Positions 44,657-55,388 of a stretch of 64,000 bases of DNA are shown here, one piece after another (positions within the stretch are counted from its first letter, which is position 1; every line of letters begins with the position of its first letter). The notes beneath the pieces are model-generated. The model was not told the DNA's origin. It searched no databases and saw only the letters and a program-made list of their open reading frames with translations. Made by a program: the position numbers and the translations under genes. The stretch comes from Cyclobacteriaceae bacterium (GTDB taxonomy: Bacteria > Bacteroidota > Bacteroidia > Cytophagales > Cyclobacteriaceae): positions 1 to 64,000 of the forward strand of contig WFNR01000011.1 in the NCBI GenBank assembly GCA_015488485.1, in the 5' to 3' direction.

Positions 44657-45715
44657 TTATTTCTGTTCCAGTTCACCGGAAGCATAGCGCTGAGCCATAT
44701 CTTCCAGCGAGATAGGTTTTATTTTGCTGGCATTGCCTGCTGTACCGAAGGCCTCGAAGCGCTCCTCGCAGAGCTCCTGCATTTTATCAGTACCCGGCTT
44801 CAATATCTTGCGGGGGTCAAACTCCTGGGGATTTTCGGTGATCACCCTGCGCATCTGGCCCGATATGGCCATGCGGCAATCGGTATCGATGTTTACCTTG
44901 CGCACCCCGTGTTTGATGCCCTTTACAATTTCTTCTACCGGTACACCATAAGTCTGCGGCATCTCTCCCCCGTACTTGTTGATGATATCCTGCAGTTCCT
45001 GCGGCACCGAGCTGGAGCCATGCATCACCATGTGTACGGTAGGCATTTTCTCGTGAATGGCCTTTACCACGTCAATGGCCAGAATATCGCCATCGGGCTT
45101 GCGGGTGAACTTATAGGCGCCATGTGAGGTACCAATGGCTACCGCCAGGGCATCTACCTGGGTTTGCTTTACAAAGTCATAGGCCTGGTCGGGGTCGGTA
45201 AGCAATTGCTCCTTGCTCAGCTTGCCTTCAAAACCGTGGCCATCCTCCTTATCCCCTTCTCCGGTCTCCAGCGAACCCAGGCAACCCAGCTCCCCTTCTA
45301 CCGAGGCACCCACCGAATGGGCCATCTCAGATACCCGCTGGGTGATATCCACATTGTATTCGTAGGAGGCCACCGTTTTGGCATCTTCTTCCAGCGAGCC
45401 ATCCATCATTACACTGGTAAAATTGTTGCGGATGGCCGTCAGGCAGGTAGTGTAGTTGTTGCCATGATCCTGATGCAGCACAATGGGTATTTCGGGGTAC
45501 ATCTCCACGGCTGCATTTACCATGTGGCGGATAAAAATATCTCCGGCATAGGAGCGTGCCCCGCGGCTGGCCTGCAAAATCACCGGTGAGTCGGTTTTTT
45601 TGGCGGCCCGCATAATCGCCTGAATCTGCTCCAGGTTGTTGATGTTGAAAGCCGGCACGCCATAGCCGTATTCGGCTGCGTGGTCGAGCAATTGTCTGAG
45701 GTTAATAAGTGCCAT
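44657..45715 (-). CDS. fba: Class II fructose-bisphosphate aldolase (Calvin cycle subtype)
   Basis: The 352-residue zinc enzyme makes fructose 1,6-bisphosphate and probably sedoheptulose 1,7-bisphosphate from triose and erythrose phosphates. Metal and catalytic motifs include HQDHGN (H81, D83, H84), [34 protein letters not shown] and [11 protein letters not shown]. This layout matches aldolases found in cbb operons. It lies between glpX and cbbL with gaps of 20 and 29 bp. Confidence 0.96.
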   Translation of the reverse strand: MALINLRQLLDHAAEYGYGVPAFNINNLEQIQAIMRAAKKTDSPVILQASRGARSYAGDIFIRHMVNAAVEMYPEIPIVLHQDHGNNYTTCLTAIRNNFTSVMMDGSLEEDAKTVASYEYNVDITQRVSEMAHSVGASVEGELGCLGSLETGEGDKEDGHGFEGKLSKEQLLTDPDQAYDFVKQTQVDALAVAIGTSHGAYKFTRKPDGDILAIDVVKAIHEKMPTVHMVMHGSSSVPQELQDIINKYGGEMPQTYGVPVEEIVKGIKHGVRKVNIDTDCRMAISGQMRRVITENPQEFDPRKILKPGTDKMQELCEERFEAFGTAGNASKIKPISLEDMAQRYASGELEQK

Positions 45716-45735
45716 ATTGTTTAGGTTTAAGTTGA

Positions 45736-46758
45736 TTAAATATTTTCCAATCCCAGTTTGTCCACCTGGTCGCGGTTGGCGAAGTCCATCGGCCGCTTGA
45801 GCTGGTGAATACCCTTGATATAGCGCACCGAGCCGGTAAGGGCGCGGGCCACTATGGAGTGCGTGGTAACCCCCTGGGTACGATCGAAGTGCACGCCTTC
45901 CAGAAAGGAGCCTTCGGTGATGCCGGTGGCGGCAAAAAAGCCGTCTTCCGCATTGATCAGCTTGTCGAGGGTGAGCACTTCGCTCAAATCCACATTATTC
46001 TCCTTTAGCCTGGCAATCTCCTCCGGCAATTGCGGGGCGCGCATGCCCTGCATGCCCCCGCCCAGGGCCTTTACCGCCACAGCGCTTATCACCCCTTCCG
46101 GGGTGCCGCCAATGCCCATAAGCACATCCACACCGGTACCCGGTATGGCGGCCATCAGGGCGCCCATCACATCGCCATCGGTATGCAGGGTGATGCGTGC
46201 CCCGGCCGCCCGTATCTCAGCCATGAGCTCACGGTGACGCGGCTTGTCCAGCATAAACACTGTCAGGTCTTGCACCTTGCGCTCCAGCGCCCTGGCAATC
46301 GCTTGCAGGTTGGCCGTGGGCGATTGGGTGATATCTATCACGTCTTTCGCCCTGCGATCTACCACCAGTTTGTTCATATAAAAAGAGTCACCCGGGTTCC
46401 ACATGCTGCCTTTTTCGGCCATGGCCATTACGGCAATCGAGTTCGGGCGCCCCAGGGCCAGCAGGTTGGTGCCCTCCACCGGATCCACCGCCACGTCCAC
46501 TTCCGCACCTTGCCCGCTACCCACTTGTTCGCCATTGTACAGCATGGGGGCTTCATCCTTTTCGCCCTCACCTATCACCACCGTACCGCGGATGTCCACC
46601 GTATCGAGCACCGCCCGCATAGCATCTACGGCAGCCTGGTCACCGGCTTCCTTATCACCTGTGCCCATGTAACGCGCGGCCGAGATGGCGGCAGCTTCGG
46701 TAACCCGCACCATCTCCATGGCCAGGTTGCGATCGGGTTTTATGCTGTTGTTGCTCAT
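45736..46758 (-). CDS. glpX: Class II fructose-1,6-bisphosphatase (GlpX type)
   Basis: The 340-residue enzyme dephosphorylates fructose 1,6-bisphosphate; in cyanobacteria GlpX-type proteins also hydrolyse sedoheptulose 1,7-bisphosphate, and both steps are needed here. Typical motifs are [53 protein letters not shown] and [14 protein letters not shown]. Many proteobacterial cbb operons carry the unrelated class I enzyme (CbbF) instead. It starts 1 bp after the transketolase stop. Confidence 0.95.
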   Translation of the reverse strand: MSNNSIKPDRNLAMEMVRVTEAAAISAARYMGTGDKEAGDQAAVDAMRAVLDTVDIRGTVVIGEGEKDEAPMLYNGEQVGSGQGAEVDVAVDPVEGTNLLALGRPNSIAVMAMAEKGSMWNPGDSFYMNKLVVDRRAKDVIDITQSPTANLQAIARALERKVQDLTVFMLDKPRHRELMAEIRAAGARITLHTDGDVMGALMAAIPGTGVDVLMGIGGTPEGVISAVAVKALGGGMQGMRAPQLPEEIARLKENNVDLSEVLTLDKLINAEDGFFAATGITEGSFLEGVHFDRTQGVTTHSIVARALTGSVRYIKGIHQLKRPMDFANRDQVDKLGLENI

Positions 46759-46759
46759 T

Positions 46760-48769
46760 TTATTGCTTTTCGTTAATCAGTATATTTTTCATTACCTGCA
46801 GGGTAAGTTCCTTTACCCTTTCGGCTGTCAGGCCCAGTTCACGATAGATTGTCTTATAGGGTGCCGAGGCGCCAAAGCGATCGAGGCCGAGCACGGCACC
46901 ATCGAGGCCTACGTAGCGCTCCCAGCCCCAGGTAGCGCCCGCCTCTACAGCCACGCGCACGCGCACGTTGGGCGGCAGCACCTCCTGGCGGTAGGCAGCA
47001 TCCTGCTTGTCGAAGATATCGGTAGACGGCATGGACACCACCCGCACGCCTATGCCCTGGTCATTAAGCAGCTTCCTGGCTTCCAGCGCTATCTCCAATT
47101 CCGAGCCGGAGGCCAGCAGGATAGCGGTAAAATCGTCATCCTCACAAAAGATATAGCCACCCCTTGCCGCCAGGGCTGCCGGGGCATAGCCCTGGGCTGC
47201 GCGGTCGTACACCGGTAGCTTCTGCCGGGTGAGCACCAAGCTGGTGGGGCCATCGGTGTTAGCCAGGGCCAGTTGCCAGCCGGCAATGGTTTCGTTGGCA
47301 TCGGCCGGGCGAAAGACCATCATGTTGGGCATAGCCCTGAGTGATGACAGGTGCTCCACCGGCTGGTGGGTAGGTCCGTCTTCGCCCAGCCCGATGGAGT
47401 CGTGCGTAAGAACGAATACCACCCGTAATCCCATGAGGGCTGCCATGCGCATAGCCGAGCGCATGTAATCGCTGAATACGAAAAAGGTACCGCCATAAGG
47501 GATAACCCCACCGTGCAGTGCCAGGCCATTCATAATGGCGCCCATGCCGAACTCACGCACACCATAGTGGATATAGCGACCGCTGCGGTTGTCCGGACTA
47601 TAAGAGGTCTCCCCCTTGGGATAGGTGTTGTTGGAGGGCGTCAGGTCGGCCGAGCCACCCAGCAGCGAAGGCAGTTGGGCAGCCAGTTGGTCGAGGATTG
47701 CGCCCGATGCCGAGCGGGTGGCCAGAGCCTGGCCAGGCTCGAAGTCGGCTACCTGCAGGGCACTTACATCTTCCTTGCCCAACTGCGCAAACACTTGTGC
47801 CTCTTGCGGGTACGCTTCCTGATAGCGGGCCAGCAACCGGTTCCAATCCTCCTCTGCCGCTTTGCCTTTGTCCAGGGCTTCCCGGAAAAAAGCCCGTACG
47901 TCATCAGGGATATAGAATTCTTCGTCCGGCAGGCCCAGCGCAGCTTTACTCAGCGTTACCTCCTCTTCACCCAATGGCGAACCATGCACATGCGAGGTGC
48001 CGGCTTTGTTGGGACTGCCTTTTCCAATAATGGTTTGGCAGGCTATCAGCGAGGGCTGCCCGGTAGCCTGGCGGGCCGTTTCGAGGGCAGCCGCCACGGC
48101 CGCCATATCATGGCCATCTACCTTTTGCGTGTGCCAGCCATAGGCTGCAAAGCGTTGCAGCACATTTTCCGAAAAGGACAATTCGGTTTTGCCGTCAATG
48201 GTGATGTTGTTGTCATCGTAAAGGACAATGAGTTTACCCAGCTTATTATGGCCGGCAAAAGAAGCCACTTCATGTGAGATGCCTTCTTCCAGATCGCCAT
48301 CGCCCACCATGCAATAAGTAAAGTGGTCCACAACAGGCATTTCCGGCTTGTTGAAGCGGGCGGCCAGCGATGATTCGGCCAGCGCCATACCCACAGCATT
48401 GGCCAGCCCCTGCCCCAGCGGTCCCGTGGTGGTTTCTACACCCGGGGTATCGCCATATTCCGGATGTCCGGGGGTATGGCTGCCCCACTGACGGAAATTC
48501 TGCAGCTCGGAGAGTGGCAGGTCGTAGCCGCTGAGGTGCAACAGGCTGTAGAGCAGCATGCTGCCATGCCCGCCCGACAGCACGAAGCGGTCGCGGTTAA
48601 ACCAACCAGGGTTAGCCGGATTATGGGTAAGAAACTGCGTCCAAAGTACAGTGGCAAAATCGGCCGCTCCCATGGGCAGACCGGGGTGGCCCGAGTTGGC
48701 GCGCTGCACACCGTCCATGCTCAGGCCACGTACTACATTAGCTGCTTTTTGTAAAAGTTCCAGGTTCAT
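46760..48769 (-). CDS. tkt: Transketolase
   Basis: The 669-residue thiamine-diphosphate enzyme transfers two-carbon units in the regenerative phase of the Calvin cycle. It has [37 protein letters not shown], the cofactor motif [26 protein letters not shown] and [20 protein letters not shown]. The start overlaps the cbbY stop by 4 bp. In a cbb operon it corresponds to cbbT. Confidence 0.97.
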   Translation of the reverse strand: MNLELLQKAANVVRGLSMDGVQRANSGHPGLPMGAADFATVLWTQFLTHNPANPGWFNRDRFVLSGGHGSMLLYSLLHLSGYDLPLSELQNFRQWGSHTPGHPEYGDTPGVETTTGPLGQGLANAVGMALAESSLAARFNKPEMPVVDHFTYCMVGDGDLEEGISHEVASFAGHNKLGKLIVLYDDNNITIDGKTELSFSENVLQRFAAYGWHTQKVDGHDMAAVAAALETARQATGQPSLIACQTIIGKGSPNKAGTSHVHGSPLGEEEVTLSKAALGLPDEEFYIPDDVRAFFREALDKGKAAEEDWNRLLARYQEAYPQEAQVFAQLGKEDVSALQVADFEPGQALATRSASGAILDQLAAQLPSLLGGSADLTPSNNTYPKGETSYSPDNRSGRYIHYGVREFGMGAIMNGLALHGGVIPYGGTFFVFSDYMRSAMRMAALMGLRVVFVLTHDSIGLGEDGPTHQPVEHLSSLRAMPNMMVFRPADANETIAGWQLALANTDGPTSLVLTRQKLPVYDRAAQGYAPAALAARGGYIFCEDDDFTAILLASGSELEIALEARKLLNDQGIGVRVVSMPSTDIFDKQDAAYRQEVLPPNVRVRVAVEAGATWGWERYVGLDGAVLGLDRFGASAPYKTIYRELGLTAERVKELTLQVMKNILINEKQ

Positions 48770-49488
48770 TTTTTGGTTGATATTTGTTGAGGTTGAAATT
48801 TTTCTGCCAGAATACCGGCCACATCCACTTCGGCCCAGGAGGTGGCCACCTGCAGGGCGCCTGTAAAGTCTTCGTGAGCAGTGTAGTCGTTGGTAACTAC
48901 TATTGTGGGAATACCGGCCTTACGGGCAGCTTTGAAACCGGCTGCCGAGTCTTCAAATACCAGACAATCTGCAGCCGGCAAACCCAGTATGTCCAGACAT
49001 TTTTCATAAAGCATGCCCTCCTCACCGGTTTTCTGCCCCGATTCCTTGCCCAATACCGGTTGAAAGACATCCTTATAAGCCGGCAACTTGGTAACCAGCA
49101 GTTGGTGGATTTGCTTTTCATGCGATGTAGAAACAATGGCCAGTCTTACACCCGCCTCTACCAAAGTGGCAATCACCGCTTCTACACCGGGTCGCAAGCG
49201 GGTTTGATGCACATATTTATTGATATACAATTCTTTCTTGATAGGGATAAAGGCCTCGACATAGGCTTCCGTATCGGCCGCTCCGTAACCCATGTTGCGC
49301 AGTACATGCCGCAAGCGATTGGCATTGCCCTGCATCTGCTCCAGCAACTGGCGAAACTCCGGCCACTCCCACTGCAAAGGCAGGCCCAAGATACGGAAGG
49401 CCTCGTTACAGGCAGGCAAATGGCCGTAACGCTCCGAATCGGCTATGGTGCCGTCCACGTCAAATATGATAGCTGCCGGTTTTTGCAT
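48766..49488 (-). CDS. cbbY: CbbY-type HAD phosphatase
   Basis: The 240-residue HAD hydrolase has the motif [16 protein letters not shown] (D10, D12), a helical cap and [22 protein letters not shown]. CbbY in red-type RuBisCO operons removes xylulose 1,5-bisphosphate, an inhibitory side product of RuBisCO; a phosphoglycolate phosphatase role is an alternative but the sequence and context favour CbbY. It is the first gene of the operon and overlaps transketolase by 4 bp. Confidence 0.92.
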   Translation of the reverse strand: MQKPAAIIFDVDGTIADSERYGHLPACNEAFRILGLPLQWEWPEFRQLLEQMQGNANRLRHVLRNMGYGAADTEAYVEAFIPIKKELYINKYVHQTRLRPGVEAVIATLVEAGVRLAIVSTSHEKQIHQLLVTKLPAYKDVFQPVLGKESGQKTGEEGMLYEKCLDILGLPAADCLVFEDSAAGFKAARKAGIPTIVVTNDYTAHEDFTGALQVATSWAEVDVAGILAEKFQPQQISTKK

Positions 49489-49590
49489 AACCGGCCTTAG
49501 TACGAGAGTCGTGCCAAAGGCAAATTAATTTATCTATCTTATTGATTTTCAGTAGTTAAAATTTTAAACCCTATAATTCATCCGCTTATT

Positions 49591-49745
49591 ATGTGTCAAT
49601 TATGGCGCATTTATCTTAAACATAGCCTGCTTAGCTGTCAATATATTTTTTATATATTGATTATCAATTACTTAACTGTGACAATAATGGCAATTATAAA
49701 TTTATTCCATGTCCTGACAGTTAAAATATGTGTCAAAAATGACAC
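49591..49745. promoter_or_regulatory. Regulatory region between the cbb operon and the A2M gene
   Basis: The 344-bp divergent gap (49489-49832) is AT-rich and has no supported gene. TGWCAAW direct repeats start at 49594, 49636, 49679 and 49731, that is at spacings of 42, 43 and 52 bp, close to whole helical turns. Inverted repeats are TCAATATAT/ATATATTGA (49638-49660), ATTGATTATCAAT (49656-49668), TTAACTGT/ACAGTTAA (49672-49724) and GTGTCA-AAAA-TGACAC (49730-49745). These look like regulator sites for the cbb operon, the A2M gene or both. No exact -7 consensus was found on either strand. Confidence 0.5.
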
Positions 49746-49832
49746 TAAAGGTATCTTCAGGAAGAATCAAAGACATTCCTTTTACATACAGGCAAAATAT
49801 TTATAATTTAGACGGCCAAGCAAATATCAATT

Positions 49833-52800
49833 ATGAACCGTCCTCTTAATTTCACCTTCTTGACAAAAACATCTGCATTTTTACTAACATACCTACCCTT
49901 CCTGCTATTGTGGTTTACTGCCTGCCAAACAGCAGACGATTACCGGCAACCCGGCTATCAACAGCGCTTCAGCCCCTATATCAGTTCGCACACCAACGGC
50001 CTGGTATCGGTAGCCGGCCCTATTAAGCTGGTTTTTAGCAAACGACCGGCCGAGTCGTTGTATAAGGGAGAAATACCAGCGGACATTATTACTACCCAAC
50101 CGGCCAGCAAGGGCAAGCTATGGTGGCAAAATGAGCTTACCCTGGTATATGAGCCTGAGGAATGGCTGCAAAGAGGGCAAACCTATCTGGTAAAAGTTGA
50201 TTTACAAGCCCTGTTTCCCGATGAAGACCTGCCCGCCCCGGTATATCGCTTTGAGATTACCACCCCGGAGCAAAAATTTTCCGTTAACATAGAGAACCTG
50301 CAAATGAGCGAAACCGGCAAGGGTGGTGAGCTGTTTCTAACCGGCATATTTACCACAGCCGATGTTACCGATATTGCCAAAGTAAAACAGGTTTTACAAG
50401 CAAAATACGACCAGCCGCTCACAGTTAGCTGGGATGAGGCCGGTGATAACAAAACTTTTACTTTCAACATCAAGGGCATCGCACGCAGCAATAAACCCCG
50501 CCAGCTTGTGCTTGATTTTGACGGCAAGGCTATTGGCGCCCACCAGAAGCTTAGTCGCCAAATAACTATACCCGCCCGTGATGAGTACCGTATATTATCG
50601 GTACGCCTGGTCAACAACCGGGAGCGTTACATTGCCGTGCACTTCAGCAGCCGGCTGGATGCCCGGCAAAACCTGGACGGCCTGGTGAGCATCGGTGACG
50701 AACCGGTAACACCCCGGTTGGTAATTGATAACAATGTATTGCGTATCTACCCGGCCAGCGACCTGCAGGGTGAGCAGCGATTATTTATCAGCAAGGCGGT
50801 GGTAAACACTGCAGGGAGACAGCTACCTGAAGATTATCATACTCTTATACAATTCAGCCACATAAAACCGCAAGTGCGTCTGCTGGAAGCTAAAAACAAG
50901 GTAATCTTACCCAGCAGCAACGGACTGGTATTTCCTTTTGCGGCTGCCGGCCTGCAAGCAGTAGATGTGATTGTCTATAAAATTTACCCGCACAACATCC
51001 TGCAATATTTGCAAGTAAATGGCCTGGGAGGTGACAACGAACTATACCGGGTGGCCAAACCGATTGTCAAGAAAACCATTGACCTGAACAGCAGCGGGCC
51101 GGTCAACCTGCACAAGTGGAACCGTTTTACCCTCGCCCTGAGTGAAATCATCAATACCGAACCGGGGGCCTTGTACCGGGTAATGATTGGTTTCAGCAAA
51201 AAGCACAGCCTGTATGCCTGCGGCAACCCCGAAGATGAGCAAACACTGGCAGATGAACCCCGGGATGAGGACTATTGGGATATGTATGAACAGTACTATC
51301 CGCCTTATTTTGACTGGAGCAAAAGGGACGACCCCTGCTCGCGTTCGTACTATGGCAGGCGCAGGTCTGTTTATCAAACCCTATTGGCCTCCGACCTGGG
51401 GTTGATAGCTAAAAAAGGCAGTGATGATTATGTGCACATTTTCGTGACCAACCTGCTTAATACTCAACCGCTGTCGGGGGTAACGGTGCAGCTTTATAAT
51501 TTTCAGCAGGAGTTGCTCGGCAGTGGCACCACCGATGACAATGGCATGGCCGTATTGGCGGCTGCGGATGAACTTTTTGTAGTGGTGGCCGACTACAACG
51601 GTCAGGCAGGCTACCTGAAAGTAACCGATGGCGATGCCCTGTCGGTAAGCAATTTCGATGTAAGCGGCACCCAGGTACAACAAGGCCTCAAAGGGTTTAT
51701 CTACGGTGAGCGCGGTGTATGGCGCCCGGCCGATACGGTACATCTGGCTTTTATCCTGCAGCATGCTACCGCAGAGCTGCCTGCCGGGCATCCGGTGATT
51801 ATGAGGCTCTATAACCCCAGCGGCCAACTGCTGGCCCGCCAGGTAAGCCAGGCTGCCAGCGGCAATATCTATCGCTTTGACTTCCCTACCTCCGCCAGCG
51901 CCCCTACCGGCAACTGGCAGGCTGTGGCTAGTGTGGGTGGCGCCAGCTTCCGCAAGACGGTGAAGATTGAAACCATAAAACCCAACCGGCTGAAAATCAG
52001 CTTCCACCCTGACAAAGAGGCCTTTACCTATGCCGATGGCGCTATCACCGGTAATCTGGATGTACGCTGGCTAACCGGAGCCAATGCCGGCAACCTGAAA
52101 GTAGAATACGAAATGCTGGTGCGCCCGGCAAAGACCACCTTTAAAGACTTTCCGCTCTATACCTTCGATGACCGATCCCGTGAATTTTACAGTGAGCGGC
52201 AATTGGTGTACACAGGACACCTGAACGATGCCGGCCGCGCCAAAATCAGGATTGACATGAGAGAGGCCGTTAGCCAATCACCCGGCATGGTGCAAGCCAA
52301 CCTGTACGGCAAGGTATATGAGCCGGGCGGTGACTTCAGCATCAGCACTACTGCCATACCCTATTATCCGTACAGCAGCTTTGTAGGCCTGAAACTACCA
52401 GCAGGCGATAACCACGGTATGCTACTCACCGATCAGAATCACCGCGTGGATATCGTAACAGTAGATGCCAACGGCAAGCCGGTGAATCGCCAGGGCGTAA
52501 AGATAAATGTATATGAACTCGACTGGCGCTGGTGGTGGGACAACTCCTTTGAGGATGTGGGCAACTATATCAACAGCAACTACCAAAGCCCGGTACAGTC
52601 CGCCACGGTAAATACCGTAAACGGCCGGGCCACCTGGACATTGCGTATCAACAAACCGGCCTGGGGGCGCTATTATGTGCAGGTTACCGACCCCGTGTCG
52701 GGGCACTCGGCCGGCAAGGCGGTTTATATCGACTGGCCCGGGTGGGCAGGCAAAGCGCAGCGTGGCGAGTTGGACGGAGCCTCGATGCTGCAGTTTGAAA

Positions 52801-55388
52801 TAGCCAGGGAAAGCTATCAGGTAGGCAAAGAAATGGTGATAAAGATACCCAGCACACCGGGTAATCGCATACTGGTAAGTCTGGAAACGGGTAGTCGTAT
52901 CCTGCAATCGTTTTGGCAGGAAACCACAGCGCAACAAACAGTTGTCAAAATAAAGGCCACCCCTGAAATGGCACCCAATGTGTATGTGCATCTGACCATG
53001 CTGCAACCTCACGGCCAGCAACAAAACGACCTGCCGATACGTCTCTACGGCATCGCCTCAGTGAAAGTAGTGGAGCCTGCTTCGGTACTGCAACCCCTGC
53101 TAAAGGTGCCGGACAAGGTACGACCGGAGCAATCATTTAGTATTGAAGTAAAAGAGAAAGACGGACGCCCGATGAGCTATACCCTGGCGGTGGTTGACGA
53201 AGGTTTGCTGGATATCACCAATTACAAAACCCCTGATCCGTGGGCCCATTTTTATGCCCGTGAGGCCCTGGGGGTAAAAACCTGGGACATCTATGACGAT
53301 GTAATAGGCGCCTATGGCGGCTGGCTGGAGAGGCTACTGGCTATTGGCGGTGATGAGGAACTGAATGCTTTCGAACCCGAAAACACTACCAACCGCTTCA
53401 AACCGGTGGTCTTCTTCCTGGGGCCTTTCAGCCTGGCAGCCGGTAAAAGTGCCACCCATCATCTTACCCTGCCCCCCTACACCGGCCGGATTAAAACCAT
53501 GCTGGTGGCCGCCAATGATCAGGCTTACGGTCATACCGAGGCCACTACACTGGTCAAGCAGCCACTCATGCTGCTGGCCACCCTGCCACGCGTAGCCGGA
53601 CCGAATGAAAAAATCGTGCTACCGGTAAACGTATTTGCAGAAGAGGACAATATCAAAAATGTAAAGGTAAGTGTAGAAACCGATGATCATTTTACGGTAA
53701 TAGGCCAACCGGAAAAGACTGTCACTTTCACCAAAAGTGGTGATAAGCTGGTGACCTTCGCCTTGCAAACCGGAATGGCCACCGACACCGGCAGGGTTGT
53801 GGTTCGGGCGCGCAGTGGCAGCCAAAAAGCATCCTATGCCGTTGACCTAAGCATAATACCGCGCAATCCCCCGATTACCTATGTAGCGGATCAACTGCTG
53901 CAAGCCGGCACCAACTGGCAAACACACTACCAGCCGGCCGGTATTACCGGTCACAACAGGGCGGCCATTGAGCTGAGCAACCTGCCACCGCTTAATCTGG
54001 AAAAACGCCTGGGCTATCTGATCAACTACCCACACGGCTGTATCGAGCAAACCGTATCAGCCGCTTTTGCCCAGTTGTATCTGCCAAACCTGACAGAGAT
54101 AACTGCCAACCAGGCTGCCAGCATTGAACATCATATTACGGCTGCCATCAATAAGCTAAATGATTTTCAGGTATCTTCAGGCGGTTTTTCATACTGGCCC
54201 GGACAAAGTGCTGCCAATATTTGGGGCAGCAATTATGCCGGCCATTTTATGCTGGCTGCCGAAAAGGCCGGTTATGCCATACCTGCACATCTGCTGAATA
54301 ACTGGCTGAGCTTTCAACGACAAGAAGCACGCAACTGGCAGGCCGCCACCGATGCCGACAACGACCTGGCCCAGGCTTATCGCCTTTATACGCTGGCCCT
54401 GGCCGGCAAGCCAGAAATGGGCGCTATGAACCGGCTGCGCAAGCGTAGCGACCTAAGTGTTGCAGCCGCCTGGCGTCTTGCGCTGGCCTATGCCGTAGCC
54501 GGCTACGACAAGCAAGCCAAAGAACTGGTAACCAGTGTAATAGATAAACCCCTGTCGTCAGCCGATTATGATTTCTACACCTATGGCTCACCCCTGCGCG
54601 ACCGTGCCATGCAACTGGAGACTTTACTGACCCTTGGCCAGCAGCAGCAAGCCTATGAAATAATACTGGAAATAGCCAACGAACTTGCACAACCGGACAA
54701 GTGGCTTAGCACACAAACCACCGCCTATTGTCTGCTGGCTTTGAGCCAGGCTGCCGGACAGGGTATAGACAGCGAACCGCTGCAAGCCGAAATAAACATC
54801 AATGGCCGGGCAAGCACGGTAAGCAGCCAAAAGTACCTGTATCGTCTGATGCTCGAGTCACCCGACAAGCAGACCACCATCGAGGTCAGCAATACCGGCA
54901 GCGCTCCGCTGTTTGCCCGTTTGATCAGGTCGGGCATACCGCTGGAAGGCAGCGAGCAGGTCGTCAGCCGCAACCTCTTGATTAAAGTTGACTATACCGA
55001 TAACCGCGGCAACAGGATAGCGGTAAACAGCCTGCCACAGGGCACGAATTTCAAGGCTACGGTTACCGTTACCAATCCCGGAGGGCGTGGCCGCTACCGC
55101 GATATGGCCCTTACCCAGTTGTTTCCTGCCGGCTGGGAGATCGTCAATACCCGTCTGGACGGCAGCCGCGGCAGCTCTCTTGCCACCTATACCGACATCC
55201 GCGATGACCGTGTGATGCAGTATTTTGATCTGCCGGCAGGCAAGAGCATTACCTTTGAAGTACTGCTCAATGCCACCTACCAGGGGCGCTACTATCTGCC
55301 GGCCGTTACGGCTTCAGCCATGTATGATATCAGCGTATATGCCAGCATACCGGGACAATGGGTGGAAGTAACAGCCGGCAAAGATTGA
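49833..55388 (+). CDS. Bacterial alpha-2-macroglobulin family lipoprotein (YfhM-like)
   Basis: The 1851-residue protein has a lipoprotein signal (LLLWFTAC) and the multi-domain A2M architecture: repeated macroglobulin domains, an MG2/MG-like central part (GLKGFIYGERGVWRPADTVHL), and a thioester domain with the intact motif C1403-I-E-Q in YPHGCIEQTVS. It should trap proteases at the outer cell surface or periplasm by covalent capture after bait cleavage. It overlaps the PBP1C gene by 31 bp; this pair (yfhM-pbpC in E. coli) is thought to guard and repair the envelope. Confidence 0.95.
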   Translation: MNRPLNFTFLTKTSAFLLTYLPFLLLWFTACQTADDYRQPGYQQRFSPYISSHTNGLVSVAGPIKLVFSKRPAESLYKGEIPADIITTQPASKGKLWWQNELTLVYEPEEWLQRGQTYLVKVDLQALFPDEDLPAPVYRFEITTPEQKFSVNIENLQMSETGKGGELFLTGIFTTADVTDIAKVKQVLQAKYDQPLTVSWDEAGDNKTFTFNIKGIARSNKPRQLVLDFDGKAIGAHQKLSRQITIPARDEYRILSVRLVNNRERYIAVHFSSRLDARQNLDGLVSIGDEPVTPRLVIDNNVLRIYPASDLQGEQRLFISKAVVNTAGRQLPEDYHTLIQFSHIKPQVRLLEAKNKVILPSSNGLVFPFAAAGLQAVDVIVYKIYPHNILQYLQVNGLGGDNELYRVAKPIVKKTIDLNSSGPVNLHKWNRFTLALSEIINTEPGALYRVMIGFSKKHSLYACGNPEDEQTLADEPRDEDYWDMYEQYYPPYFDWSKRDDPCSRSYYGRRRSVYQTLLASDLGLIAKKGSDDYVHIFVTNLLNTQPLSGVTVQLYNFQQELLGSGTTDDNGMAVLAAADELFVVVADYNGQAGYLKVTDGDALSVSNFDVSGTQVQQGLKGFIYGERGVWRPADTVHLAFILQHATAELPAGHPVIMRLYNPSGQLLARQVSQAASGNIYRFDFPTSASAPTGNWQAVASVGGASFRKTVKIETIKPNRLKISFHPDKEAFTYADGAITGNLDVRWLTGANAGNLKVEYEMLVRPAKTTFKDFPLYTFDDRSREFYSERQLVYTGHLNDAGRAKIRIDMREAVSQSPGMVQANLYGKVYEPGGDFSISTTAIPYYPYSSFVGLKLPAGDNHGMLLTDQNHRVDIVTVDANGKPVNRQGVKINVYELDWRWWWDNSFEDVGNYINSNYQSPVQSATVNTVNGRATWTLRINKPAWGRYYVQVTDPVSGHSAGKAVYIDWPGWAGKAQRGELDGASMLQFEIARESYQVGKEMVIKIPSTPGNRILVSLETGSRILQSFWQETTAQQTVVKIKATPEMAPNVYVHLTMLQPHGQQQNDLPIRLYGIASVKVVEPASVLQPLLKVPDKVRPEQSFSIEVKEKDGRPMSYTLAVVDEGLLDITNYKTPDPWAHFYAREALGVKTWDIYDDVIGAYGGWLERLLAIGGDEELNAFEPENTTNRFKPVVFFLGPFSLAAGKSATHHLTLPPYTGRIKTMLVAANDQAYGHTEATTLVKQPLMLLATLPRVAGPNEKIVLPVNVFAEEDNIKNVKVSVETDDHFTVIGQPEKTVTFTKSGDKLVTFALQTGMATDTGRVVVRARSGSQKASYAVDLSIIPRNPPITYVADQLLQAGTNWQTHYQPAGITGHNRAAIELSNLPPLNLEKRLGYLINYPHGCIEQTVSAAFAQLYLPNLTEITANQAASIEHHITAAINKLNDFQVSSGGFSYWPGQSAANIWGSNYAGHFMLAAEKAGYAIPAHLLNNWLSFQRQEARNWQAATDADNDLAQAYRLYTLALAGKPEMGAMNRLRKRSDLSVAAAWRLALAYAVAGYDKQAKELVTSVIDKPLSSADYDFYTYGSPLRDRAMQLETLLTLGQQQQAYEIILEIANELAQPDKWLSTQTTAYCLLALSQAAGQGIDSEPLQAEININGRASTVSSQKYLYRLMLESPDKQTTIEVSNTGSAPLFARLIRSGIPLEGSEQVVSRNLLIKVDYTDNRGNRIAVNSLPQGTNFKATVTVTNPGGRGRYRDMALTQLFPAGWEIVNTRLDGSRGSSLATYTDIRDDRVMQYFDLPAGKSITFEVLLNATYQGRYYLPAVTASAMYDISVYASIPGQWVEVTAGKD

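Noticed and set aside
46030-46776. A 248-codon plus-strand ORF
   Set aside because: It is antisense to the GlpX gene, whose protein family is unmistakable.
49591-49806. A 71-codon plus-strand ORF in the cbb/A2M gap
   Set aside because: It is AT-rich, has no recognisable domain, and coincides with the repeats and inverted repeats of the regulatory region.
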